From Cryobacterium luteum (lineage in GTDB: Bacteria > Actinomycetota > Actinomycetes > Actinomycetales > Microbacteriaceae), in contig NZ_FOCN01000021.1 in assembly GCF_900110125.1 (NCBI RefSeq), forward strand, positions 1 through 54,476: a DNA stretch of 54,476 nt. Reading direction: 5' to 3'. Below, piece after piece: positions 34,711 through 43,214 of this stretch. Numbering within the stretch: position 1 is the stretch's first letter; each line of letters starts with the position of its first letter. The notes beneath the pieces are model-generated. The model did no database searches. It worked only from the letters and a program-made list of their open reading frames with translations, and had not been told where the DNA came from. The translations under genes and the position numbers were made by a program.

Positions 34711-36158
34711 CAGTTGGTTCCTCCCAGAACGGCCGTGGCCTGCAGCAGCAGGGTGCCGATCGGTTCGGCCACGAACGCGACCGTCGCTGTCGTGGCCAGG
34801 GCCAGGATGATGGGCAGGCGCGGGCCGTGCGACGAGTAGTCGGGTGTGAACGCGGTGCCGGCTGGGGGAGCCCCGATGGTCATCTGCACGGTGAGACGGG
34901 TGAACGCGGCAAAGATGACGAGCAGCAGCACGAGGGCCGCTCCGACCACGCCGCCGAGACCCACCGACCAGCCGGCCATGATGATGCCGACTTCGGAGAA
35001 GAAGATGCTGAACGGGGGAAACCCGACGATGGCGGCCATGGCGATCAGCCAGGGCACCGCGAGGCCGGGGCGTCGCACCAGCAGGGCGCGCACGTCCGTG
35101 ATTACCGGGGTGCCCTCGACCTTGAGAATGCGTCCCGAGATTACGAACAGGGTTGCCTTGATCAGGCCGTGGCCGAGAATGTACAACAGCACGGAGGGGA
35201 GCGCGGCCGGGCCGATGGCCACGCCGATCGCCATGAGGCCCATGTGTTCGATGCTGGAGTAGGCGAGCATCCGCTTGTAGTCGCGTTGGCGAATGAGCAG
35301 GGAGGCGGCCACGAGCAGGGAGAGCAGGCCGCCGATGCTGAGCATAGTGCGCAGAAATTCCGGGCCGATCACGAGATTGGTGATCGACTGGATGCGCAGG
35401 ATGGCGTAGAGCGCGACGGAGAGCAGCACGCCCGACATCAGGCCGGAGACCGGCGCGGGGGCCTGACTGTGGGCATCCGGCAGCCAGCTGTGCATCGGGG
35501 CCAGGCCCGACTTGGTGGCGAATCCGAGCACGGCGAGTGCACCGCCGGCGGTGATGAGCGCGGGATCGAGGCCTCGCGCGGACTGGCTCAGCATCATCCA
35601 GGACAGGGTGGGGGTGTCGGTGCCGACCGAGGCGGCGTAGATGAGCACGATGCCGAGCAGTGCGATGGCGACTCCGACCGAGCCGAGGATGACGTATTTC
35701 CAGGCTGCCTCGAGGGACCGGCGGGTGCGGTGGTGTCCGACCAGGAACGCGGTGGCGATGGTCGTGGCTTCAACGGCGGCCCACATCAGGCCGATGCTGT
35801 CGGCGAGTACGGCGAGGGACATCGCGGCCAGGAACAGGGCGATGAGCGCCTCATAACCGGCGGCGTCCCTGGTGCGGCTCGATGCGGCGCTGCTGAGACC
35901 GCCCCAGGTGGAGATGAGGCCGACCGCTCCGACGACGCTGAGCATGTAGGCGGAGAGGGCGTCGGCGCGCAGCATGCCGCCGCCGCTGTCGGGAACGGAA
36001 CCGCTCAGCACCGCGCCGACCAGTACCAATCCAGAGCCGAGCACCGCGGTCGACGCGGCGACGCCGACGAAACGGCGGAGCGCCGAGCCGCGAAGCAGGA
36101 GGCTGAGCCCGGCCAGGACGAGCGGGCCGACCAGGGGAATCCACAGTACAAATGACAT
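34710..36158 (-). CDS. hycQ: Antiporter-like membrane subunit HycQ (HyfF/NuoN-type)
   Basis: A 482-residue polytopic subunit of the Mrp/NuoN family. The conserved proton-channel charges remain: Glu in WAAVEATTIATAFLVG, Lys in GFATKSGLAPMHSWLPDAHSQAP, and Lys in LGHGLIKATLFVISG. SSIEHMGLMAIG and MLAYSS are family motifs. It should be part of the proton or sodium translocating arm. The ATG at 36158 shares its A with the TGA of the upstream gene, so translation is coupled. The matching M. tuberculosis gene is Rv0086. Confidence 0.9.
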   Translation of the reverse strand: MSFVLWIPLVGPLVLAGLSLLLRGSALRRFVGVAASTAVLGSGLVLVGAVLSGSVPDSGGGMLRADALSAYMLSVVGAVGLISTWGGLSSAASSRTRDAAGYEALIALFLAAMSLAVLADSIGLMWAAVEATTIATAFLVGHHRTRRSLEAAWKYVILGSVGVAIALLGIVLIYAASVGTDTPTLSWMMLSQSARGLDPALITAGGALAVLGFATKSGLAPMHSWLPDAHSQAPAPVSGLMSGVLLSVALYAILRIQSITNLVIGPEFLRTMLSIGGLLSLLVAASLLIRQRDYKRMLAYSSIEHMGLMAIGVAIGPAALPSVLLYILGHGLIKATLFVISGRILKVEGTPVITDVRALLVRRPGLAVPWLIAMAAIVGFPPFSIFFSEVGIIMAGWSVGLGGVVGAALVLLLVIFAAFTRLTVQMTIGAPPAGTAFTPDYSSHGPRLPIILALATTATVAFVAEPIGTLLLQATAVLGGTN

Positions 36159-36817
36159 CAGTCGTGCAACTCTCTGAGCTGATCGACGGCGGTGCCGCCG
36201 AACTTGGTGCGCATGCGGCCGGCGAACACGTGCAGGATGAGCACGACCAGCAGCACGTCGAGGGAGACCGCGAATTCGAGCAGAATCGGAACACCGCCGC
36301 TGGTCAGGAATGCGATGGTGGCGATGCCGTTGTCGAGCAGCAGAAAACCGATGAGCTGGGAGCGGGCGCGGCGGCGGCTGATCAGCAGCAGAAAGCCGAT
36401 GAGGACCATGGCCAGGCCGATCGGGGCGGCATGGCCGGTCGTCGTATCACCGAGGCCGAAGACGCGGCTGACCACGACGTAGCTGAGAATGGTCAGCAGG
36501 GTGACGGCGAGCAGGGCGGCGGTCGGGTTGAGCCGGGGTGATTCCTGAATCTGTTTGATCGACGCTTTGGATTGGTGGGCGAGCACCCACGGCAGGCCGA
36601 CGCCCTTGACCGAGAGAATCAGCAGCGACACGAGCACCAGTTCGGGCTCACCCTCGGCGATGCCGATCACGGCGACGAGTGCGGCGAGGGCGATGCCCTG
36701 CAGGGCCAGCAGCCGAATGGACGCGAGCAGGGAATGACGCCAGACCATGAGCGCGCTCGTGAGCAGCAGGGCGCCGGTGCACAGGCCGATCAGCTGGGGA
36801 TAGAAGGTTTCAAACAC
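36158..36817 (-). CDS. hycP: Membrane subunit HycP (HyfE-type)
   Basis: A 219-residue membrane protein with six or seven hydrophobic segments, related to HyfE and distantly to the NuoK-like fold (SVKGVGLPWVLAHQS; GFLLLISRRRARSQLIGFLLLDNGIATIAFL). The GQLxGFLxxENG-type motif near residue 160 is typical of hydrogenase-4 component E. The start is GTG at 36817, 12 nt after the stop of hycD on this strand. By context it links the antiporter-like subunits to the rest of the complex. Confidence 0.85.
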   Translation of the reverse strand: MFETFYPQLIGLCTGALLLTSALMVWRHSLLASIRLLALQGIALAALVAVIGIAEGEPELVLVSLLILSVKGVGLPWVLAHQSKASIKQIQESPRLNPTAALLAVTLLTILSYVVVSRVFGLGDTTTGHAAPIGLAMVLIGFLLLISRRRARSQLIGFLLLDNGIATIAFLTSGGVPILLEFAVSLDVLLVVLILHVFAGRMRTKFGGTAVDQLRELHD

Positions 36818-36829
36818 GACGGATGCTCC

Positions 36830-37783
36830 TCAGGCGACCAGGTAGGAGGCGGTGACGGCCAGGAAGGCGAGGGCGAAGGAACCAGCGAGCAGCTCGGGCA
36901 CCTGGAACAGGCGCACCTTGGCCAAAAAGATCTCGCCGACGCTCAGCAGCACACCGAGCACGAGCACCTTCACGGCGATGCTGACAACGCCGACGGCCAG
37001 GGCGAGGGCGCTGAACTCGGTGACGACGCCCCACGGCACGACCAGGTTGCTGACCAGGCCGAGCAGGGCAGCGAGCTTCAGCCAGGAGCCGACTTCGAGC
37101 CAGGCCAGATCGCGGCCGCTCGCTTCCAGGGTCATTGCCTCGTGCAGCATGGTCAGTTCGAGGTGGGTGCCCGGGTTGTCGATCGGTAGGCGGGCGGTTT
37201 CGGCCATGATCGCGATCGACAGGGCCACGAGGGCGAGCACGCTGACCGGCGAGATGATGACCGCGGGGGAGAACAGCCTGGTTTCGACAATGGCCGAGAT
37301 GGTGCTCGTTTGGGCGGGAATCGAGAGGGCGTAGACCGCGAGCAGCAGGGTCGGTTCGACGAGTGCGGCGACGGTCATGTGCCGGCTGGACCCCATGCCG
37401 CCGAACGCTGTTCCACCGTCGAGTCCGACCAACGCCAGTGCGACGACGCCGATCAACATGACGGAGACGATGACGAACAGGTCGCTCGGAATGGACGGGA
37501 ACGGGATGGTGCCCACGAGGGGCAGCAGTACGCAGAGCAGCAGGCTCGAGACCATCAGAGCCACCGGTCCGGCCGTGAGCATCCAGCTGCTGCCCTCGGC
37601 ACGCACCGGGTTCTTCGCCAGCAGCTTGCGCACGTCACGCCAGGGCTGCCAGATTCCGGCACCGGCACGGCCCTCGATGGTGGCCCGTACCTGGCGGATC
37701 ACGCCCATGAGCAGTGGGGCGAGAAAGACGAACAGCACAACCTGCACGAAGGCGATGATGATGGCGCTCAGCGTGGCGTTCAT
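36830..37783 (-). CDS. hycD: Membrane anchor subunit HycD (HyfC/NuoH-type)
   Basis: A 317-residue, eight-helix NuoH-like subunit that connects the peripheral module to the membrane arm. PLLMGVIRQVRATIEGRAGAGIWQPWRDVRKLLAK is the conserved loop 1, and ARLPIDNPGTHLELTMLHEAM carries the conserved acidic patch of loop 5 (family DxPxTHLELTMxHEAM). These charges are intact, so coupling to ion movement is still plausible. ATG at 37783 overlaps the HyfB stop as ATGA. Confidence 0.9.
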   Translation of the reverse strand: MNATLSAIIIAFVQVVLFVFLAPLLMGVIRQVRATIEGRAGAGIWQPWRDVRKLLAKNPVRAEGSSWMLTAGPVALMVSSLLLCVLLPLVGTIPFPSIPSDLFVIVSVMLIGVVALALVGLDGGTAFGGMGSSRHMTVAALVEPTLLLAVYALSIPAQTSTISAIVETRLFSPAVIISPVSVLALVALSIAIMAETARLPIDNPGTHLELTMLHEAMTLEASGRDLAWLEVGSWLKLAALLGLVSNLVVPWGVVTEFSALALAVGVVSIAVKVLVLGVLLSVGEIFLAKVRLFQVPELLAGSFALAFLAVTASYLVA

Positions 37784-39795
37784 AGCGAGACCACAATCAG
37801 GACGATCAGAAGGGCGACGAAGGAGTAGGAAAGATACCGGTGGATGCTGCCGTTGGCGACCTGCCGCACGACGATTCCATAGCGTTGGAACAGGTTGAGC
37901 ACCGGACGGTACAGCCGGGTTTCGAAGACGTCAGAGACACGTTGTTCCACCTGTACCCGTTCCACCAGGTAGCGCGACTCTGCCACGTGGGTGACCTGCA
38001 CGTCGCGCGACGGCCTGAGCACGTCGTCGAAGACCCGCACGAGCGGTTCGGCGTAGGAGGTGGCGGTGTACTGCATGCGCGGGCGCGCCCGGGAGCCGCC
38101 GCCGCCCCAGGGCAGGTCGACGGTGCGGTGCGGATGCCGACGGGCCGAAACGATGATCGACACGATCACCGGGATGGCGACGAGAGCGGAGAGCACGACG
38201 AGCATGATCGGGTCGAGCACCGCGCCGATGCCCGGCAGGGACACCCCGCCGAGGCCGACCGACTGTACGGCGGCTGTCGGGTTCGGGCTGACCGTGTGCG
38301 CCACGAGCGCGGCTACCGGGCCGGGGAGCAGCCCGAGGGCCAGCACGGAGAGTGCGCCGAGGGCGAGAGCGAGCTGCATGAGCGGCGGCACCTCATGGGC
38401 ATCCGCTGCTGCAGTGCTGCGCGGGCGGGCGAGAAAGGCGATGCCGTACGCCTTGACGAAGGTGAGCAGCGCGAGGCCGGCGGTGAGGGCGATCACGGCG
38501 ACGGCGAGGGGCATGGCAACGGATGCCGCGACCGAGACGACCGCTCCGTCAAGGCGGCCGCCGTGGATGAGCGACTGGAGCAGCATCCACTCGGCGACGA
38601 AGCCGCTCGTGATCGGGATGGCGGCCGCGCCGAGGCTGGCCACGCCGAACGCGGCGGCGGTCACCGGCATGCGGGCGCCGAGCCCGCCGAGCCGGTCGAG
38701 GTTGCGCTCCCCGGTGGCGTGGATGATGGCGCCGGCACCGAGGAACAGGGTTGATTTGAACGCGGCGTGGCTGACGGCGAGCAGCAGGGCGGCGACGAGC
38801 GCGGCATCCGCTGCCGCTGTGGCGTCGTAGCCGCGCAGCAGCATACTCGCGCCGAGTCCGAGAAAGACCAGGCCCATGTTTTCGGTGGTCGAGTACGCGA
38901 GCAGCACCTTGAGATCGCTCGAGACGGAGGCCTGCAGAATGCCGTAGAGAGCGGAGGCGCCGCCGATGAGCATGATCGCGATGCCCCACCAGGCCGGGCC
39001 GTCGGGCAGCAGGCGCACGCACACCAGCAGGCCGCCGTAAACGCCGACCTTGACCATGGCGCCGCTCATCGCGGCCGACACGTGGCTCGGCGCCTCGGGC
39101 AGCACCCGGGGCACCCAGACGTGCAGCGGCACGAGTTCGGCCTTACCGCCGAAACCGAGCAGGAACAGCACGAAGGCCACATTGGCTGGCCAGGAACCCG
39201 ATTCGATCTGCAGGTTGGCGAAGCTCGTACCGCCCGACGCTGCGGCGAGCACGGCGAATCCGGCCAAAATGAAGAAGAAGCTCAGCTGCGACATGGCGGA
39301 GTACCAGATTCCGGCCGAGGCAACGCTGGCGCGGCTGGCGTGGTCGGCCAGCAGCAGCACGGTGGAGCCGAGCGTCATGATCTCCCAGGCCAACAGGAAC
39401 GACACCGAGTCGGTCGCGGCCGGAACGAGCTGCATCCCCACGAGGAACACCGGCATGGCCACCCAGGCCGTGCGACTCGCATCGGGCCCGCGGGTGGAAC
39501 TCATCGAGTACAGCGACACGAGAATGCCGACCCCGGAGACCACGAGCATGAACAGGCCGCCGAGGCGATCGGGGGCCAGCAGCAGCGGGTCCATCGGCAG
39601 AGCGATCGGAATGAGCAGACCGCCGGTGGCGCCGAGCAGGGCGGCGAGGCCGGTGACGAAACCGGTCACGGCGATGAGGGTGCAGAGGATGCCGCCCGCC
39701 CGCGACCGCAGGGACGGTGCCGCCATAAGGGCGCTCACCACGGCCAGCGCGCCGAGGCCGAGTTGCAGGAGCAGGCCGGCTCCGATGCCGGTCAT
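37780..39795 (-). CDS. hyfB: Antiporter-like membrane subunit HyfB type (NuoL/M-like)
   Basis: A 671-residue polytopic protein, the largest subunit of the complex. Key residues of proton-channel subunits are present: Glu in FLLAWEIMTLGSTVLLL, Lys in LGFGGKAELVPLHVWVPRVLPEAPSHVSAAMSG, Lys in MVKVGVYG and Lys in HAAFKSTLFLGAGAI. The C-terminal third after about residue 500 is less conserved and ends with a final membrane helix (SFVALLIVLIVVSL). The ATG at 39795 overlaps the stop of the small-subunit gene as ATGA. The matching gene in M. tuberculosis is Rv0083. Confidence 0.88.
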   Translation of the reverse strand: MTGIGAGLLLQLGLGALAVVSALMAAPSLRSRAGGILCTLIAVTGFVTGLAALLGATGGLLIPIALPMDPLLLAPDRLGGLFMLVVSGVGILVSLYSMSSTRGPDASRTAWVAMPVFLVGMQLVPAATDSVSFLLAWEIMTLGSTVLLLADHASRASVASAGIWYSAMSQLSFFFILAGFAVLAAASGGTSFANLQIESGSWPANVAFVLFLLGFGGKAELVPLHVWVPRVLPEAPSHVSAAMSGAMVKVGVYGGLLVCVRLLPDGPAWWGIAIMLIGGASALYGILQASVSSDLKVLLAYSTTENMGLVFLGLGASMLLRGYDATAAADAALVAALLLAVSHAAFKSTLFLGAGAIIHATGERNLDRLGGLGARMPVTAAAFGVASLGAAAIPITSGFVAEWMLLQSLIHGGRLDGAVVSVAASVAMPLAVAVIALTAGLALLTFVKAYGIAFLARPRSTAAADAHEVPPLMQLALALGALSVLALGLLPGPVAALVAHTVSPNPTAAVQSVGLGGVSLPGIGAVLDPIMLVVLSALVAIPVIVSIIVSARRHPHRTVDLPWGGGGSRARPRMQYTATSYAEPLVRVFDDVLRPSRDVQVTHVAESRYLVERVQVEQRVSDVFETRLYRPVLNLFQRYGIVVRQVANGSIHRYLSYSFVALLIVLIVVSL

Positions 39796-40277
39796 CGGCC
39801 GGTCATCCGGCGCAGCGCCCGCACAATGTCGGCCGGTTCCGGCGGACTGCCCGGAACCTCGATGTCGACGTGCACGAAGTCGGACACCGGCCCCATGATG
39901 CCGTAACCGTCGCGAAAGGGGCCGCCGTGCAGGGCGCAGTCACCGACCGCGATCACGAACCGGGGGGTAGGGGTGGCTTCGATCGTGCGGCGTAGCGGTT
40001 CGGCCATGTTGCGGGTCACACTGCCAACGATGAGCAGCACGTCAGCGTGCCGGGGTGACGGCACCAGCCGCGCGCCATAGCGTTCCACGTCGTAGACCGG
40101 TCCGAACGCGGCCGAGACTTCGAGGGCACAGTCGTTGCAGCCGCCGGCGTTGATGAAACGTACCTGCACGCTGCCGCCGAAGACCTCGGCTCCGTCAAAC
40201 ATCGGTGGTGCGGATGGTGCCGGTTCGGCGATGCGTGCGCCGTGACGAATGAGGGTGGCCAATCGCAGGAAACTCAT
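39792..40277 (-). CDS. Small Fe-S subunit (NuoB/HycG-like) with a Ser replacing one cluster ligand
   Basis: A 161-residue NuoB-like protein, first gene of the operon. In this family four cysteines bind one [4Fe-4S] cluster (N2-type). Here Cys47 and Cys50 (NAGGCNDCALEV) and Cys114 (VIAVGDCALHGGPF) are present, but the usual PGC is PGS with Ser144 (VDIEVPGSPPEP). Ser can act as a weak ligand, or the cluster may be altered or three-iron. No other Fe-S or ferredoxin-like subunit is encoded nearby, so the electron route into the complex is unclear. The ATG at 40277 has only a weak CGGGGA upstream. It matches M. tuberculosis Rv0082. Confidence 0.87.
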   Translation of the reverse strand: MSFLRLATLIRHGARIAEPAPSAPPMFDGAEVFGGSVQVRFINAGGCNDCALEVSAAFGPVYDVERYGARLVPSPRHADVLLIVGSVTRNMAEPLRRTIEATPTPRFVIAVGDCALHGGPFRDGYGIMGPVSDFVHVDIEVPGSPPEPADIVRALRRMTGR

Positions 40278-40459
40278 ACGAGTCCCCGGTGTGCATGCAT
40301 GTTCACGAAGCTGGTGCCTTCTGTGGGGAGCGCGAAAGTCGAAGGTGTCGGGCAGGCGACGGATTTTGCGGTGCGTCTGGTTGAGTGCAAGACTACCAGC
40401 GCAAATAACTTCATTACTTCTTTATATAACTATATGAAGACTTTAGCAAATAGATGGTG
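40278..40459. promoter_or_regulatory. AT-rich upstream region of the hyc-like operon
   Basis: This 182-bp gap includes the most AT-rich stretch noticed in the window (about 40400-40455, TTTATATAACTATATG). It holds an inverted repeat CTTCAT (40409-40414) / ATGAAG (40434-40439) and a direct repeat ACTTC at 40408 and 40416. The TACTT at 40415-40419 matches a half-site of the AAGTA-N6-TACTT operator candidate at the ArsR gene. On the minus strand TATAAAG or TATAGT could be the -10 box. It is the likely regulatory region of the complex. Confidence 0.5.
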
Positions 40460-40924
40460 TTAGCCACGGCGGTCGAGCAACGGGGTGAGACGGTAGGGGA
40501 TGACCTCGCCCATCGCGAGCGAGGTCTCGGTGCGTTCCACCCCGTCGCAGGCGAGGATCGTGCCGTCGATGCGGAACAGGTCGGCGGCATCCGTGCACAC
40601 CACCCGCACGAGCAGATCGGCCTGCCCGCTCATGCCGTGCGCCTGCACGATCTCGGGGATCAAAGCGAGGTCGATCACGATCTGGGCGAGCCGCTTCTGC
40701 TGCACGTGCACCTCAATGAAGGCGGTCAGCGGGTAGCCGAGCGCGGCCGGATTGATGCGGCGATCGAAGCCGAGAAAGGCGCCCGAATCTTCCAACCGCT
40801 TCATGCGGGCCTGCACGGTATTGCGAGACAGGCCCAGCGTATCGGCGAGCGCGACGAAGGTGCTGCGCGGGTCGGCGGAGAGCGCCTGAAGGAGCTGTGT
40901 ATCGGTCTTGTCGAGGCTGTACAT
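40460..40924 (-). CDS. Lrp/AsnC-family regulator, probably of bkdABC
   Basis: A 154-residue feast/famine regulator. The N-terminal helix-turn-helix is DKTDTQLLQALSADPR, then FVALADTLGLSRNTVQARMKRLEDSGAF, and the C-terminal RAM domain is LTAFIEVHVQQKR...IPEIVQAHGMSGQADLLVRVV. The ATG at 40924 (MYSLDKTD) fits the family; ATG 40936 and GTG 40942 lie just upstream and no ribosome-binding site separates them. It is divergent from bkdA across 131 bp; Lrp-type BkdR proteins next to bkd genes respond to branched-chain amino acids or keto acids, so that role is likely here. Confidence 0.88.
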   Translation of the reverse strand: MYSLDKTDTQLLQALSADPRSTFVALADTLGLSRNTVQARMKRLEDSGAFLGFDRRINPAALGYPLTAFIEVHVQQKRLAQIVIDLALIPEIVQAHGMSGQADLLVRVVCTDAADLFRIDGTILACDGVERTETSLAMGEVIPYRLTPLLDRRG

Positions 40925-41055
40925 AGTGCAAAACATTAACACGGTCTGACGCGCCTGAATAGGGCACTCTGCTCACTATTTTTGGCAGTGGTTGTGCTGC
41001 CTGTCGGGTCGACATAGGCTCACGTCAACTTTAGCAATGACGCTCGGAGCGACCC

Positions 41056-42156
41056 ATGATTGATTCCTCCCCCCGGCCGGTGCAACTCCTCTCGCCCGAT
41101 GGCGAGCGGATGCCCGCCGGCGACTTCGACCCGTGGGTCGAAGATCTCGACGGCCCCGCCCTGCTCGCCCTCTACCGTGACCTCGTTGTGGTGCGCCGCA
41201 TCGACACCGAGGCGACCGCCCTGCAACGTCAGGGCGAACTCGGCCTGTGGCCGCCGCTGCTCGGCCAGGAAGCCGCCCAGGTCGGTTCGGCCCGTGCGCT
41301 GCGCAGCGACGACTTCGTCTTTCCGAGCTACCGCGAGAACGCGGTCGCCTACTGCCGCGGAGTCAACCTCACCGACATCGTCACAGTCTGGCGCGGCAAC
41401 ACTCAATCCGGATGGGACCCGTACACCGTGAACGTGGCCACCCCGGCGATCATCATCGGCGCGCAGACCCTGCACGCCACCGGCTGGGCACTCGGCGCCC
41501 AGCGCGACGACGTCGACTCGGTCGCCATCACCTATTTCGGCGACGGCGCCACGAGCGAGGGCGATGTCAATGAAGCCATGGTCTTCGCCGCGAGCTTCCA
41601 GGCCCCGGTGGTCTTCTTCTGCCAGAACAACCACTGGGCCATCTCCGAACCGGTCGGCGTGCAGGCCCACCGCAACATCGCCGATCGCGCTCCGGGCTTT
41701 GGCATTCCAAGCCTCCGCATCGACGGTAACGACATGATAGCGGTGCTGGCGGCCACCCGCATCGCCCTCGACCGGGCCCGCACCGGCGGTGGCCCCACCT
41801 TCATCGAAGCCGTCACCTACCGCATGGGGCCGCACACCACAGCGGATGACCCCACCCGCTACCGCGATCCCGCCGAACTCGCCGAGTGGAAGACGCGGGA
41901 CCCGCTACTGCGCCTGCATCGCCTGTTGACGGCGCTCGGTGAGATCACCCCCGAGGTCGAGGCGGCCACCCAGGCCCTCGCCGATGCCGCGGCGGTCGAA
42001 CTGCGCGCCGGCTGCATCGGCATGCCCGACCCCGAACCGCTGAGCGTGTTCGACCATGTCTATGCCACCCCCAATGCCACCCTCGAGCGCCAGCGCACCG
42101 ACTACGCCGGCTACCTCACGAGCTTCGATAGCTCCGAACAGAACCCAAAGGCGTGA
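41056..42156 (+). CDS. bkdA: Branched-chain 2-oxoacid (or pyruvate) dehydrogenase E1 alpha
   Basis: A 366-residue thiamine-diphosphate E1 alpha subunit. The ThDP/Mg motif runs from FGDGATSEGDVNEA (GDG at 162-164) to FFCQNNHWAIS (NN at 191-192), and YRMGPHTTADDPTRYR is the phospho-loop region. With E1 beta it decarboxylates a 2-oxo acid and acylates the E2 lipoyl group. The ATG at 41056 follows CGGAGCG. The gene order E1 alpha, E1 beta, E2 with an Lrp regulator, and the nearby leucine-degradation genes, favour branched-chain keto acids over pyruvate; M. tuberculosis Rv2497c, in the same neighbourhood of genes, is a branched-chain enzyme. Confidence 0.9.
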   Translation: MIDSSPRPVQLLSPDGERMPAGDFDPWVEDLDGPALLALYRDLVVVRRIDTEATALQRQGELGLWPPLLGQEAAQVGSARALRSDDFVFPSYRENAVAYCRGVNLTDIVTVWRGNTQSGWDPYTVNVATPAIIIGAQTLHATGWALGAQRDDVDSVAITYFGDGATSEGDVNEAMVFAASFQAPVVFFCQNNHWAISEPVGVQAHRNIADRAPGFGIPSLRIDGNDMIAVLAATRIALDRARTGGGPTFIEAVTYRMGPHTTADDPTRYRDPAELAEWKTRDPLLRLHRLLTALGEITPEVEAATQALADAAAVELRAGCIGMPDPEPLSVFDHVYATPNATLERQRTDYAGYLTSFDSSEQNPKA

Positions 42157-43214
42157 TGACCATGACCACCCTGATGACTCCCGCCGCGGTCTCGACCCTT
42201 CCCGGCCTCACCGCCCCGGCCCCCACCCCGCTGACGCAGACCACGACCCTCACCCTGGGCAAGGCGATCAACGAAGGCCTGCGCCAGGCCATGCTCGACG
42301 ACCCCAAGGTCGTGCTGCTCGGCGAAGACATCGGTGCCCTCGGCGGTGTCTTTCGGGTGACCAGCGACCTGCTCGCCCAGTTCGGCGCTCGCCGGGTTAT
42401 CGACACGCCGCTCGCGGAATCCGCCATCATCGGCACCGCCGTCGGTCTCGCCTACCGCGGATACCGCCCGGTCTGCGAGATCCAGTTCGACGGCTTCATC
42501 TTTCCCGCCTTCGACCAAATCGTCAGTCAGGTCGCCAAGTTCCACTACCGCACCCAGGGCGCCGTGCGCATGCCGATCACCATCCGGGTGCCGTTCGGCG
42601 GCGGCATCGGAGCGGCCGAGCACCACTCGGAATCACCGGAAGCATACTTTACCCACACCTCCGGCCTGCGCGTGATCGCTGTCTCCAACGCCCAGGATGC
42701 CTACAGCCTTATTCGGCAGGCCATAGCGAGCGACGACCCGGTGCTGTACTTCGAGCCGAAGCGTCGATACCACGTCAAGGGGGAGGTGGTGCCGGAGATC
42801 GGCGCTCCGATGGAGCAGGCCGTCGTCGTTTGCCCGGGAAGGGATGTCACGCTCCTCACCTATGGCGCGCTCGTGTCCACCGCGCGGGAGGCGGCGCTCG
42901 CCGCCTTCGACGAAGGCGTGTCGATCGAGGTCATCGACCTGCGCTCACTGTCACCGGTGGACTACGCGGTTGTGGAGGCATCCGTTCGGAAAACCGGGCG
43001 GCTGGTCGTGACGCACGAGGCGGCCCAGTCGGGCGGACTGGGCGGCGAGATCATCGCGACCGTTACCGAACGCTGCTTCAGCTACCTGGAATCCGCGCCG
43101 GTGCGGGTGACCGGCTTCGATGTGCCCTATCCGCCGGCCAAGCTCGAAAGCCACCACCTGCCCGACCTCGACCGCATTCTTGACGGCGTCGACCGGGTCA
43201 TGGGGCGACGATGA
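42156..43214 (+). CDS. bkdB: Branched-chain 2-oxoacid dehydrogenase E1 beta
   Basis: A 352-residue E1 beta subunit from the ATG at 42156, which overlaps the TGA of E1 alpha (TGATG); GTG 42153 and ATG 42162 are close alternatives. LGKAINEGLRQAMLDDPKVVLLGEDIGALGGVFRVT is the ThDP-binding start, and FGARRVIDTPLAESAIIGTAVGLAYRG, CEIQFDGFIFPAFDQI and RVPFGGGIGAAEHHSESPEAYF follow. The C-terminal transketolase-like domain has VIDLRSLSPVDY and THEAAQSGGLGGEI. Together with BkdA it forms the E1 heterotetramer. Confidence 0.92.
   Translation: MTMTTLMTPAAVSTLPGLTAPAPTPLTQTTTLTLGKAINEGLRQAMLDDPKVVLLGEDIGALGGVFRVTSDLLAQFGARRVIDTPLAESAIIGTAVGLAYRGYRPVCEIQFDGFIFPAFDQIVSQVAKFHYRTQGAVRMPITIRVPFGGGIGAAEHHSESPEAYFTHTSGLRVIAVSNAQDAYSLIRQAIASDDPVLYFEPKRRYHVKGEVVPEIGAPMEQAVVVCPGRDVTLLTYGALVSTAREAALAAFDEGVSIEVIDLRSLSPVDYAVVEASVRKTGRLVVTHEAAQSGGLGGEIIATVTERCFSYLESAPVRVTGFDVPYPPAKLESHHLPDLDRILDGVDRVMGRR

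Noticed and set aside
33346..39906. Long rightward open frames (425, 442 and 379 codons) opposite the hyc-like operon
   Set aside because: They are mirror frames of conserved membrane subunits, with compositions such as repeated Gln, Gly, His, Asp and Arg, and no family motif.
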